Shown in pieces: positions 47,701 through 56,619 of a DNA stretch of 64,000 nt (within the stretch, counting starts at the first letter, position 1; every line of letters begins with the position of its first letter). The notes below the pieces were generated by a model, which saw only the letters and a program-made list of their open reading frames with translations, made no database searches and had not been told where the DNA came from. The translations under genes and the position numbers were made by a program. The stretch comes from a virus, in the IMG/VR virus record IMGVR_UViG_3300042261_002385, positions 62,001-126,000 of that record. The stretch is one strand, 5' to 3'.

Positions 47701-50243
47701 CGAGTCCTGTATCCACCTACAACATTTCGTCATCTGGAACAGGCCTCACAGTAAATGCAGTTCTTAGTGGTTCAAATATATCATCAATTACAGTTGCTAA
47801 TCCTGGTAGTGGGTATTTAGCAGGTGATGTCATAGCAGTTCCGGGAAATACAAGTCCTAATCCAGCGACTTTTAGCATAACATCAGTGACAAATGGTGAA
47901 ATAATTTCTGTTACAATTTCAAATGGTGGTATTCAATATATTGAAAATGAGTTATTAACGATTGTTGGTGGTGGTTCTAATGGTATAATAGAAGTCACTT
48001 CAACAACTGGTTCTATAGTCACCCTACCAGATGCGTATAAAATCACGTCTGTAATCAACGATGAAATTAGATTAAAAGAAATCGCAACATCTTCTACAGT
48101 AATATCAACACTTTTGACGGGTGGTGTGAGTTACACAAAAAATTCATTTAATAGATGGGGGTATATACATCCTTTGAAAATTAATAAAAGTTTCATAAAA
48201 AGTGGTTTACTGAGAAGAACTTATATTTATAACTCTTTGATTGAGAATACTACAATCAATCTTCAGGATTTAGATTTCAATAATATTATTAATTTTAAAA
48301 ATCTAATAAATATAGAGATTTTGTTTAAAAACAATAAAAATATTCTTTCAAAAGCGTCATATGTCAATTCAAATATGGTCAGTGGAAGTGATGATTGGTA
48401 TGATGGACTTTGGAATAATTCAATTTGGAATAGCGGAACTTTCTCAAAAGGAATAGTAAAAGAATCCTCTTGGCACGATGGTAGATTTGTCAACGGTACA
48501 TTCTATCAATCAAAAAGTTTCAACGCTACTCCAGACTCAGTTTTTCAGTATTATGATTCTGACAGAATATACTCTAGTTGGAAAAAAGGACTAACTTCAG
48601 ATATTTTAGCCAATGATAGATTCTCCTGGAGAAAAGGAGTCTTTGTAAATGGTAGTTTTCTTAAAAGTGATTGGGAGTCTGGTCAATTCTTAAATGGTAA
48701 ATTCTATAATTCTAAGTGGTATGCTGGAACTTTTAGTTCAGGAATTATAGGAGACGTCACTCTTTCATCATCTGATACAAAATTTTATAACGGAGAAATA
48801 AAAACAGCCATAGTAGAAAATGCTAACATTTATGCTGAAGACACTTCATTCACAGGAGCTTCTACATCAACAATTGTCTGGAATACAGGAACTTTCAATG
48901 CTGGTATTTTTGGCTGTGACATATTAAATCAACCAACAAGCTACCATACAGCAACTTGGAATGATGGTGAATTCAATGGTGGTGAATTTCAAACGAATGG
49001 TAAATGGAAAACAGGAATTTTTAACGGTGGTAAATTTATCTCTGGTTTTGGATGGACTTCTTCTTTAACTTCACAATCAGAATTTGGTTGGGAGGACGGA
49101 GAATTTAATGGTGGTGAGTTTGGAAATGCAAATTTAGGCACAAATTCAATTTGGTATACCGGTGAGTTTAATGGTGGTAAATTTGTAGGAAGAATTTGGA
49201 ATGACGGTGTGTTTACATCCGGAGATTTCTTAGGGTCTGCAACATATGCAGCAGTCGGTGGAAATAATCCAGATGGAATGACAACGTCAAATGTCGACTA
49301 TTTTGTTGACTCATTTACAAATGAATATTACGGAAAATGGTTATCAGGTATTGTCACAAACAACAAAGATGAATTTATTAAGAATAAAAAACTATTTACC
49401 AAGCAGATAAGATCTATACAGATAAAAAGGCCATTAAGTATTGCAAACTTCAAAAAAATGCTTTGGCTTGGTGGAACCTTTAGTCATCCAGGGGGAAATT
49501 TTTATAGCAGTGCATGGTTAGACGGTAATTTCTTAAAAGGAAAGTTCGAATTAAGTTCGTTTAATCCCTATGTGAAAAGAAATGGTTCACCTAGTCAGAG
49601 TTTTAATCTAAATGATGATATCTCAACTGGAGAAGGAAGTTGTCTATGGCAAGATGGAATTTTCTCAGAAAGTGAGTTCTATATTTCACAATGGAATACA
49701 GGTAAGTTTTTATCTGGAACAGCCTACGGTATGGTATGGAAAAACGGAACAAGTAACTATATGAATGCCTACAATATATTCTGGGACAACGGAACTTGGA
49801 GAAACGGAAACTGGTTTGGTTCTTATATTGGATACAACGGAACAATTGATTCAGATTTTAATAGACAAATATTACTAAGAGGTATGTCATATAGTGGAAC
49901 GTCTTCTACTCATTTTTGGAATGTATTTGAAGAGACTCAAGCTAATATGGTTGTAGAGAATATGATCGGATCACAAACAGTAAATCCATTAAGTCTTTCT
50001 GCTGTACCAGCTAGTCATATAACTTCCGACAGAAGATTAAAGAATATTTTAAAAGTTCATGAAATAGTGAATGGTATAAACGTTTATGATTTTGAATATA
50101 TATATGAACCTGGACAAGTATACAGAGGAGTTATAGCACAGGAATTGTTAGAAACTAAATTTAAAGATGCTGTAATTTTAGTTGATGATACTTACTTGGT
50201 CGACTATAGCAAACTTGAAATAGAATTTAAAAAAATTAACTAA
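44763..50243 (+). CDS. Giant tail-fibre/adhesin with WNxGxFNGG repeats and S74 chaperone domain
   Basis: 1826 residues. The middle and C-terminal parts (~330-380, ~1200-1700) contain many short repeats of the type W-x-x-G-x-F-x-G-G-x-F (WNDGEFNGGEF, WYTGEFNGGKF, WKTGIFNGGKF), expected to form a beta-solenoid stalk. Residues ~920-1110 are Gly/Ser/Thr-rich. The end (~1755-1826) is an S74 intramolecular chaperone: TSDRRLKNILKVHEI, YDFEYIYEPGQVYRGVIAQEL, LVDYSKLE. S74 domains trimerise the fibre and then cleave themselves off with a Ser-Lys dyad. The next gene follows after 2 nt. Confidence 0.9.
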   Translation: MPTIGGLSFSKIGLQKSFSGTTASLNINTKLTTNIGKLLKNKLKNLVSIKPKLIDYNFYSSLGFDSGIVGFDTTLSQVDSTDKPMSPRLMNWVEPYLISGVRKTLFYTEVNSGLKIGDRVFIINGNYDSDVLIKEDKYKRGRDGYKVLFVDNCRIVLDIDYTGTLPWTEEDLDRFIKVHYVESKSDFESVNRQITTTNGYLDYKFNFYNKNLIFTTTNFTATTGPDFGVNGGITQSGFFVRDDQNVLLQGTYSWIPITSSIIAGSFSYAESIIDLSNDRMKILGGSFTVSSVSWNFKENFIYKYEVGPTQSLWVVDVKYSRPILTKTNFRDGNFDGLWNVGLFGRQDKKIIWHGTRSTWNTGTLLNTNWVKGTFNSKFSLAESFFCEYDQYGLPNQKQNGPNNNGRGFNFIIDSELNSSTIENGTLINTRVGYGSSTYSFVEQHLLNNTNLNFLNKIKKGYFDNCEFNNTKIENSEIKNGRSTNSDFNNIKSINSYFKQSVIKNSDYISDEIIKILNYEELNISEWKTTNPIYSSFTYSQRNGPSHKLLKFYISKKDFERFRKDDYFYLKNIIINDGQKKLVNFFDKKFKLGAWTEYIDDFYDPTNPYFTSQPTSGQSSIVGTYSFFKRGISATAYLSTPKENKYLLTTVTDGTNFWTQVAGTNSNGSLSGHGLYSVDVLISLYDRDDNYVSGLNFDRLDSTFTIYTNETIKFIYTDSGTEYTEIRQPSGYYDSKPYYIITSGTGLTQGYIFYTASNSRWENYQNFDPLTGSASGNFWMSLSETGTLPLSTSYSWVQQTSLSISITSSSIYNPEISPPNSTQKVSIYPRPGSIGYVIDSDFESGIVERSNWNSGYNIGYNNDLNITKFLNEGGQYDLTFLTQSSTIIAKTGLYTPHQEVSNDTIKVGNVVFLNSVDYDSTGKILTITLNNPGTGYVSATSLQLSGGSGTQATVMITATAIGAVTGITGPANNSHTYTTLSSPVSTYNISSSGTGLTVNAVLSGSNISSITVANPGSGYLAGDVIAVPGNTSPNPATFSITSVTNGEIISVTISNGGIQYIENELLTIVGGGSNGIIEVTSTTGSIVTLPDAYKITSVINDEIRLKEIATSSTVISTLLTGGVSYTKNSFNRWGYIHPLKINKSFIKSGLLRRTYIYNSLIENTTINLQDLDFNNIINFKNLINIEILFKNNKNILSKASYVNSNMVSGSDDWYDGLWNNSIWNSGTFSKGIVKESSWHDGRFVNGTFYQSKSFNATPDSVFQYYDSDRIYSSWKKGLTSDILANDRFSWRKGVFVNGSFLKSDWESGQFLNGKFYNSKWYAGTFSSGIIGDVTLSSSDTKFYNGEIKTAIVENANIYAEDTSFTGASTSTIVWNTGTFNAGIFGCDILNQPTSYHTATWNDGEFNGGEFQTNGKWKTGIFNGGKFISGFGWTSSLTSQSEFGWEDGEFNGGEFGNANLGTNSIWYTGEFNGGKFVGRIWNDGVFTSGDFLGSATYAAVGGNNPDGMTTSNVDYFVDSFTNEYYGKWLSGIVTNNKDEFIKNKKLFTKQIRSIQIKRPLSIANFKKMLWLGGTFSHPGGNFYSSAWLDGNFLKGKFELSSFNPYVKRNGSPSQSFNLNDDISTGEGSCLWQDGIFSESEFYISQWNTGKFLSGTAYGMVWKNGTSNYMNAYNIFWDNGTWRNGNWFGSYIGYNGTIDSDFNRQILLRGMSYSGTSSTHFWNVFEETQANMVVENMIGSQTVNPLSLSAVPASHITSDRRLKNILKVHEIVNGINVYDFEYIYEPGQVYRGVIAQELLETKFKDAVILVDDTYLVDYSKLEIEFKKIN

Positions 50244-50245
50244 AA

Positions 50246-53200
50246 ATGCCTTGGACATCGACTTCGGTAAGTTTTTCTGGAAATTTTCACTGGACTTATA
50301 ATACATCATTGACACCAGACCAATTAGTTCGTTCTAGCAATGGATCATCAACAATGGGTAGGTTGACTTTTAGAAAACCTGGAACAAGTGCAGGAACATA
50401 TCAAAATTATCAATTTAAATCAAATAAGACATACATCTGGAAAACTTATGTTAGAAATTTCAATTCAGCATCTCAAAGTGGATACGGTCTGATACCAACA
50501 TTTCCAAAAAGAGCACTAAATATAACACCGCCTTATAAATACGGATCGACTTTTTCATTTCGAGGTGCATTTTATATTGAATCATTTACCAACTACGGAG
50601 TTGCAACAAATTCAAACACTTTACCGTATTCTACTACTAATACAAGTGATAATTGTTTGATTTTTATAGATAGACCATCGAATGATACCGTTACTAAAGA
50701 TATGGTAATTTACTCAGCTACTTTTTCGAATTTCGAGACGTCAGGTATAGTAGAATCAAAACTTTTAGAAATAGACTATCTTATACAAGGATATTCATTT
50801 GCAACCGCGTCATCACCAAGCTCACCAACAACAGATGATAGAAGATATGAAGGTTGGAGATTTGATGAAAGTGATGAGTCTTTTCATTATGTTCATCAAA
50901 GTAAAAGTGGAGCAAGCCAAGTAAGACTTCCTTTATCGTTAGCTATTTCACAAACCGGGGATTTAAATTCGTTTGCACAGTCAACCGGTAATGGATTGAC
51001 TTACACAGGTGTGACACATAGTAATTTTATTAGTAGATATGTTTCGAGTGAGGTGTTTAATCTTATTGTAGAAGTCGATATTTATGGATCATCTTATATC
51101 AGAGTTTATTTGTGTGACTCAGAACCACCAATTACTACCTCACCTACAATATTTGACCAATTCTTATCGACATCACAAAAAATTGGCGAACTAACGGTTT
51201 CAGACTCTATAGTAAATTTTTATAATCTCACTGGTGAAAAGTATTTAGTATTTACAAGTGAGTATAAAAATACAATTGGATATTATCAAAACTCAATAAA
51301 TAAAATACAAATAATTGAGGGTTATTCGGATACTGATAATAATGAGCAGTTCTTACTCACAGATAGTGACCAATACTTTGAACCAATCACTTTAAGTCCA
51401 ATCGGTTCATCTACTTATTCAACATACAGCGTAATCATAACAACAAATAATACTTATCACGAAGTAGGTAATGAAATTTTTGGACCAACAGGTTCGACAG
51501 GTTCTTTTGGTGGATTCTTTACTTCACAATTTGGAACAGTTTCAAACCTTAGCTATCAAATATCAAAAATAGGTAATGGTAAATTTAATTCAGGAGTTTG
51601 GGAAAATGGTGTTTGGAATAGTGGATTAAGAATTGATGATGCTGTTTATGAATTTGACAATGTAGAATTAGCAATAAAATTATCTACTAGAAATATAGTA
51701 TGGCGAATACAAATAGTAGGTTCAACCTTTTCTACTCCATATTTTGAAGTTGGTGATAGAATATCTATAAGTAATATTGTGGCAATAGATATAAACGAAG
51801 AAAGAAAATTATTGAAGAACTACTACACGGTCATTGCTAAAACAGATACAATTCTAGTTGTTGAGACAGAAAATAACTTTCCTATAAGAAGAATTGAAAA
51901 AGACTCAGACAATCATAAAATTTTAGTCACAAAAAATGTGTGGCTAAATGGTGGTTTCTTAAACGGATACTTTGAGGGAATATGGAATGATGGTCTATTT
52001 AGAGGATATCCTTATATAACAGAGATGTATAATTCTCATTGGATTGATGGAACATTTAACGGTGGACACTTCAATTCTGAGAGGCAATCATATACATTTA
52101 TTGATACATATTATTACAATGGATACGTAGGATTGACATTTGGAGCTACAGCTCATGGTTTCATACCTGGCGATTTGATAAAAATTGACAAATTTGATAA
52201 AACTGTGAATTCAAGTTACGATGGAATTCACACTGTAACAGAAATTATTGACAATTATCTACTCATAACTGACAAAACATGGGAAACTTCAACAGCGACT
52301 GAGTCCGGAATTGTATATAAACAAGCCACAACCGGTTTAATTCAGAATTTCAAATTTTTTGACAACAATGTTGCAAATAAAACCTCACAAACATCTGTTA
52401 ATCCAAAAGAAATTTGGAAATATAATTCTTGGATGGATTTAGTTTATAAAACTCAATCTTCAACAAATATTGGTTCTAATAAAATACTTTTTAATTCACA
52501 GAGTAATAATATAGACGAAGTTATACAACAACACAAATTTGGATTTGGAGACTACACGGCGATGAATTTATATGGATACATTACTGAGGATGTTTTATCA
52601 AGTGTGTCGCAATTTAGAGATATTGAAACTTTCTTTAAAAGAAACTACTCACTTGGAACAAAATATCAAATTTACCAAGATTTTTTAGGTGACATATCAG
52701 AGTTTAATAATTCCTTCGATTCTAATCCAGAGCTTGGTAACCTAAATAATTTTTATGCTGACGGATGGACTTACAGTTTTTCAGGAATATTAGCCACATA
52801 TTCATATTTAAATAAGTATGTAAAAAGTAGAACAGGTGTTCAGAATTTTACTAGTTATGACTATAATGGCGGGTCTGCATATTTATCTCCAACTTTTAGT
52901 GCTAATAGTGGAGTTTCAATCTGGGGAACTGTTTCATTCAATTCACTTCAAGAGGATTCATTTGGACTTTTACTATCAGAAGATGTCGCAAACCAGAGCT
53001 TTGGTGTAAGTGTATCAGGTATTTATCAAATAAGTGTATCGATACCAGCTAATTTCTATACCGTAGCTTATGCACCGGGTATATCTAGTTTTTTAGATAA
53101 TGACAGACTATTTATTTCAGGAAACTATTTATTAGGAGAACTCAGACTTGTGAAAGTTGCCAATAATAATAAAGCGGTTGTTACTCTTTCGAAAAAGATT

Positions 53201-54226
53201 ATCAAAACTTCAGGTGGTGATTACAATACTGGAATTGAAAGTTATCCAGAGGGTCAGGATTACGCAGAATTTCAAAGAAACTTGACTCTTAACATAGATT
53301 GGAAAGGACAATTAGAAGAAAACGACAAAATAAAAGTTCTTTTTAGAGGAACTGAAACAGTAATTAGAAACTATAACTATGCTGGTCCGTGGAGAGGATC
53401 CGGATTTGAGCAAGGTCCTGGATTCAACGATAACATAACAGACGCCGCGGCTAGATGGAGATTTGGAACTGCTTCTACATTATCAATAAACAATCAAGGT
53501 GTTGATGAGTCTATAGGATTTAATATTAAAAGAACGACAAATAAAACACTTCAATATGAAAGTGATAAAGAGATATCATTCTTTACTTTAAATAACACAA
53601 ATATTAATATTGAAAAAAATAGATATTCGATGATTGAGTTTGATATCATTCAACAACCACACTCAATTATGAATATTTTTTCTTATGGCTCTCAGAGTTT
53701 TGATATTCAATTTCACACAATTGATTTATATAACTTTACAAATTTTATAAATGAGGATGGTTCATATGGTCTTACACACGCTTATCCAGCTGGATATGAT
53801 CCTACAGTAGAACCTTTTCAAAACTATCTTTCTGTTTATTCAAATGGTATCGACTACAAATATACAGGTGAATCTACTGTTAGAGAATTCTTTTATAATA
53901 GACCAGGTCTAGATTTAGGATTTTGGAACTTTAACACTCAGTTTACGGATAATGAAATTATAAAAGTTCATGAGGTTGATAACGTTAAGTTTTATGAAAT
54001 AGATATGATACCATTCTTTCAATACACGACGGAGGACTATATAAATAAACAAATTCAATCTCCATTAGTTGGAGTAGCACCAATTATAGACTATAGTGAC
54101 GTGAATTTTAACTTTATTGGAAATATACAAATTAGCCTTGATGGTATTTCTTTAAATCAATCAACACTACCATCTACTACAATTTTTGATTCAAGTAACA
54201 CTACAGTAGCCCCTACGACTTCCTAA
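50246..54226 (+). CDS. Giant fibre/adhesin partner protein
   Basis: 1326 residues, Ser/Thr/Asn/Tyr-rich, no signal peptide. Residues ~445-465 and ~570-610 contain the same repeat style as the upstream fibre (GKFNSGVWENGVWNSGL, WLNGGFLNGYFEGIWNDGLF, HWIDGTFNGGHF). The rest resembles lectin-like or baseplate beta-domains (YNGGSAYLSPTFSANSGVSI). It ends in a Thr/Ser-rich tail. Probably assembles with the 1826-residue fibre, since the genes are 2 nt apart. Receptor binding is inferred. Confidence 0.8.
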   Translation: MPWTSTSVSFSGNFHWTYNTSLTPDQLVRSSNGSSTMGRLTFRKPGTSAGTYQNYQFKSNKTYIWKTYVRNFNSASQSGYGLIPTFPKRALNITPPYKYGSTFSFRGAFYIESFTNYGVATNSNTLPYSTTNTSDNCLIFIDRPSNDTVTKDMVIYSATFSNFETSGIVESKLLEIDYLIQGYSFATASSPSSPTTDDRRYEGWRFDESDESFHYVHQSKSGASQVRLPLSLAISQTGDLNSFAQSTGNGLTYTGVTHSNFISRYVSSEVFNLIVEVDIYGSSYIRVYLCDSEPPITTSPTIFDQFLSTSQKIGELTVSDSIVNFYNLTGEKYLVFTSEYKNTIGYYQNSINKIQIIEGYSDTDNNEQFLLTDSDQYFEPITLSPIGSSTYSTYSVIITTNNTYHEVGNEIFGPTGSTGSFGGFFTSQFGTVSNLSYQISKIGNGKFNSGVWENGVWNSGLRIDDAVYEFDNVELAIKLSTRNIVWRIQIVGSTFSTPYFEVGDRISISNIVAIDINEERKLLKNYYTVIAKTDTILVVETENNFPIRRIEKDSDNHKILVTKNVWLNGGFLNGYFEGIWNDGLFRGYPYITEMYNSHWIDGTFNGGHFNSERQSYTFIDTYYYNGYVGLTFGATAHGFIPGDLIKIDKFDKTVNSSYDGIHTVTEIIDNYLLITDKTWETSTATESGIVYKQATTGLIQNFKFFDNNVANKTSQTSVNPKEIWKYNSWMDLVYKTQSSTNIGSNKILFNSQSNNIDEVIQQHKFGFGDYTAMNLYGYITEDVLSSVSQFRDIETFFKRNYSLGTKYQIYQDFLGDISEFNNSFDSNPELGNLNNFYADGWTYSFSGILATYSYLNKYVKSRTGVQNFTSYDYNGGSAYLSPTFSANSGVSIWGTVSFNSLQEDSFGLLLSEDVANQSFGVSVSGIYQISVSIPANFYTVAYAPGISSFLDNDRLFISGNYLLGELRLVKVANNNKAVVTLSKKIIKTSGGDYNTGIESYPEGQDYAEFQRNLTLNIDWKGQLEENDKIKVLFRGTETVIRNYNYAGPWRGSGFEQGPGFNDNITDAAARWRFGTASTLSINNQGVDESIGFNIKRTTNKTLQYESDKEISFFTLNNTNINIEKNRYSMIEFDIIQQPHSIMNIFSYGSQSFDIQFHTIDLYNFTNFINEDGSYGLTHAYPAGYDPTVEPFQNYLSVYSNGIDYKYTGESTVREFFYNRPGLDLGFWNFNTQFTDNEIIKVHEVDNVKFYEIDMIPFFQYTTEDYINKQIQSPLVGVAPIIDYSDVNFNFIGNIQISLDGISLNQSTLPSTTIFDSSNTTVAPTTS

Positions 54227-54237
54227 ATAAAGGTAAA

Positions 54238-54951
54238 TTAATTTTGGATAATTAACACATATCCAACTTTACCTGATTCAGACTTTGAGTGATGACCCAT
54301 TGATTCAATTTTTGTCTCAGATCCAGTAAGTTTTATACCAGTAATTTTTTGTTTGCCAAGTATCCTCTTTTCGCCGTCACAAACAGAACATTTGTTGATT
54401 CCAATTTTACCTTGTCCAAAACAAAAACTACAGTCAAAGTTTTCAAATTTACCAGTTCCTTCACAAAAGTCACAACCATCTTCTGCTTCAAAAGTCTTTA
54501 CTACTTCACCTTCTAAGTTTCTAACTATAATTTTAGAACTATTATCCTTTCCAGTTCCTGCACAACTTTTACATTTGACCCATCTCTCATATTCTAAAGT
54601 TCCATCAAATTCTTTATCAACCGATATTTTTATATTTAGAACTTCGTTTTTTACAAAATTTTTTAAGTCTTGTTTTTGTTTGTCATAATCATATTCAACA
54701 TTGATATCAAAAAGCTCAAAGTATTCATTATAATTATTACCAAATTTACTTTTGAGGTCATAGTCTTTTCTCTCATCACCACAGAGAACATCATACGCTT
54801 CTGTTATAGAATTAAATTTAATAGGATCAACTTCTTTGTTTCTATCAGGATGATATTCAAATGATAGTTTATAGTAGGCTTTTTTTATTTCTTTTTCATT
54901 GGCGTTATTTCCAACACCAAGTATTGAATAATAGTTAATATTTAAATTCAT
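54238..54951 (-). CDS. dnaJ: DnaJ-like co-chaperone, truncated
   Basis: 237 residues, shorter than the ~370-390 of full DnaJ. The J domain (1-70) has [20 protein letters not shown] and the HPD tripeptide in YHPDRN, which stimulates DnaK ATPase. A cysteine-rich zinc domain follows with [24 protein letters not shown] and CSVCDGEK. The second C-terminal substrate domain and dimerisation helix are missing. It probably redirects host DnaK to phage proteins, perhaps the giant fibres. ATG overlaps the upstream HNH gene by 4 nt. Confidence 0.93.
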   Translation of the reverse strand: MNLNINYYSILGVGNNANEKEIKKAYYKLSFEYHPDRNKEVDPIKFNSITEAYDVLCGDERKDYDLKSKFGNNYNEYFELFDINVEYDYDKQKQDLKNFVKNEVLNIKISVDKEFDGTLEYERWVKCKSCAGTGKDNSSKIIVRNLEGEVVKTFEAEDGCDFCEGTGKFENFDCSFCFGQGKIGINKCSVCDGEKRILGKQKITGIKLTGSETKIESMGHHSKSESGKVGYVLIIQN

Positions 54952-55553
54952 ATTTTGTTATATTTTCTTAAATTGTCAATTGCCCAAAGAGCCTGAAAGT
55001 TTGTGTAGTGATTTAATTTTATAGCATCTTCGTATGTCTTAGCTTGTGATATTGGTATTATATGATCTAAGTGCCATTGACCATAATTTTCAAAAGTCAT
55101 CCCATTCGAAAAGGTTGATTGTATATAAATCATAAAATACCCCATGCTACAACCAATTATATCTGTAGTTTTGGTTTTCTTTTTGAAGTTTAAGCTTCTT
55201 ATCGAAGATCTTATTGAATTTCTAACAATCCTGGTTAGTTTATAAATTTCATTATTGGATTTTTTATTAAGTTCATGTCTTCTTTTAATCTCATTAACTT
55301 TTTCTTTATTATTAGATACCCATTCTTTATAGATATGGTATCTTTCCTTCATCCATTTTTTATTATACTCACTTACTTTTTCTTTATTGAGAGATTTATA
55401 TTCTCTATTATAATCTCTTAACTTTTGTCTATTATTCTCTCTGTATTTAGCAGATGACTTTTTTCTTCTACAATTCTTACATGATGATTCATCAACACTT
55501 TTTAAAAATAGATTATCATCCTTTTCAATATTACAATCTGGACATTTTTTCAT
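54948..55553 (-). CDS. HNH-type endonuclease with N-terminal zinc finger
   Basis: 201 residues. Residues 1-30 form a zinc finger ([22 protein letters not shown]). A long basic helical linker follows ([19 protein letters not shown]-like). The C-terminal ~45 residues are the nuclease ([37 protein letters not shown]), as in phage homing endonucleases. It begins 5-6 nt after a TATA motif, in a coupled pair with dnaJ. Confidence 0.85.
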   Translation of the reverse strand: MKKCPDCNIEKDDNLFLKSVDESSCKNCRRKKSSAKYRENNRQKLRDYNREYKSLNKEKVSEYNKKWMKERYHIYKEWVSNNKEKVNEIKRRHELNKKSNNEIYKLTRIVRNSIRSSIRSLNFKKKTKTTDIIGCSMGYFMIYIQSTFSNGMTFENYGQWHLDHIIPISQAKTYEDAIKLNHYTNFQALWAIDNLRKYNKI

Positions 55554-55558
55554 ATTTT

Positions 55559-55569
55559 TATATATTAAA
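55559..55569 (-). promoter_or_regulatory. Phage-type TATA promoter motif, near-leaderless gene
   Basis: Minus-strand TTTAATATATA lies 5 nt before the HNH ATG at 55553. Confidence 0.5.
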
Positions 55570-55593
55570 AAATCTCCTCCTTTATCCTAAAAA

Positions 55594-55702
55594 TTACTCA
55601 AATTCATAAAAGCCAATTTCTTTTAATTTTTCTTTCATCTCATGTTCGTCTTTTGTTAAGCCAACAATATCACAAACTTGATTAGATATACCATCAAATT
55701 CC
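55594..55702 (-). pseudogene. Possible gene remnant
   Basis: About 35 codons in the minus frame (EFDGISNQVCDIVGL, then a Lys/Glu-rich helix ending GFYEFE) end in TAA but begin directly after an in-frame TAG with no ATG near the front. It looks protein-like but has no start, so it may be the 3' remnant of a decayed gene in the 200-nt gap between the HNH and bS21 genes. Confidence 0.35.
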
Positions 55703-55751
55703 TAAATCGTAAGTTTTATTACTTTGATTAGTAAACAAACTAAATAACTTT

Positions 55752-55943
55752 TTAATCATTACTTCTGTACTTTTTTTGAATGTATGCAGCTCTTTGTAGT
55801 TCATCTCTTCTTTTTACGCATTTCTTTTTGAATTCCTTTTTTTCTTTCAGAATTTTCATTGCTTTAGATTTGTCCCATTTCTTTTTTAAGACTTTTAGAG
55901 CTCTTTCAATTGGTTGTTTCGCGTTTACTTCTACTATTAACAT
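55752..55943 (-). CDS. rpsU: Ribosomal protein bS21
   Basis: 63 residues, the usual bS21 size. MLIVEVNAKQPIERALKVLK, KKWDKSKAMKILKEKKEF, KRRDELQRAAYIQKKYR match S21, closest in style to Bacteroidota forms. bS21 binds the 30S platform near the 3' end of 16S rRNA, where mRNA leaders dock, and helps initiation. bS21 is the ribosomal protein most often reported in phages; it probably replaces the host copy to favour phage mRNA. Confidence 0.93.
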   Translation of the reverse strand: MLIVEVNAKQPIERALKVLKKKWDKSKAMKILKEKKEFKKKCVKRRDELQRAAYIQKKYRSND

Positions 55944-55962
55944 ACTACTTTTAATTTATTTT

Positions 55963-56619
55963 TTATAATTGTTTAAGTATATTTATTAAAAAATCTTTTG
56001 AATAATTTTCTATTATTTGTTTAGCAACATTTCTGTCTAATGGATAATACTTATTCTCTCTTATCCAGACAGTCAAAATCCACTTCTCACCAACTAAAGG
56101 TGGTTTACCACTATGCCAAGAGTCATCAAAAATGTTTAAATCACTGTCAACATTATTCCAGTAGATGCAATCACCAACATTTAGTCTCAAAGATATACCA
56201 GACTTATCAAATGAAGTTTCTCCACCAACTTCACATTGTCGTAAACAAATAATAAATGTTTTTAGACGCTGACCACCTAAAACAGACTCTACATAAAATT
56301 CACTTTCTTTTGAGAATGCGTCAAAATGAGGTTTAAATTCCTGTCCTGGACTATATTTAATCAGAGTTAATAATTCTTGATTCTCAATCGGTAGGTTAGA
56401 AATTTGAGAAATTTTGTCTTTTAGATCAAAAATAATATTTTTAACTGCAAAATCTTCAATGTTCAACAAATCTATATAACAATCATTAGATGTCCTCAAT
56501 TCGGAATTACCAATCACTTTTGATTCAGAAAGTTTGTCTGAGTAATACTCAATTATTTTGTCACAACTACTAACATCTAAGAAGTTACTATCTACAGTAT
56601 ATTCAAAACTCATAATCAT
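55963..56619 (-). CDS. 2-oxoglutarate/Fe(II) dioxygenase, prolyl-4-hydroxylase type
   Basis: 218 residues. The iron ligands are the His and Asp of FKPHFDAF and the distal His of DSWHSGKPP; the 2OG-binding basic residue follows in GEKWILTVWIR. Residues ~128-150 (LRQCEVGGETSFDKSGISLR) are typical of the P4H beta-barrel. It would hydroxylate proteins or nucleic acids in the cytoplasm. ATG overlaps the stop of the gp46-like gene by 4 nt. Substrate unknown. Confidence 0.9.
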   Translation of the reverse strand: MIMSFEYTVDSNFLDVSSCDKIIEYYSDKLSESKVIGNSELRTSNDCYIDLLNIEDFAVKNIIFDLKDKISQISNLPIENQELLTLIKYSPGQEFKPHFDAFSKESEFYVESVLGGQRLKTFIICLRQCEVGGETSFDKSGISLRLNVGDCIYWNNVDSDLNIFDDSWHSGKPPLVGEKWILTVWIRENKYYPLDRNVAKQIIENYSKDFLINILKQL

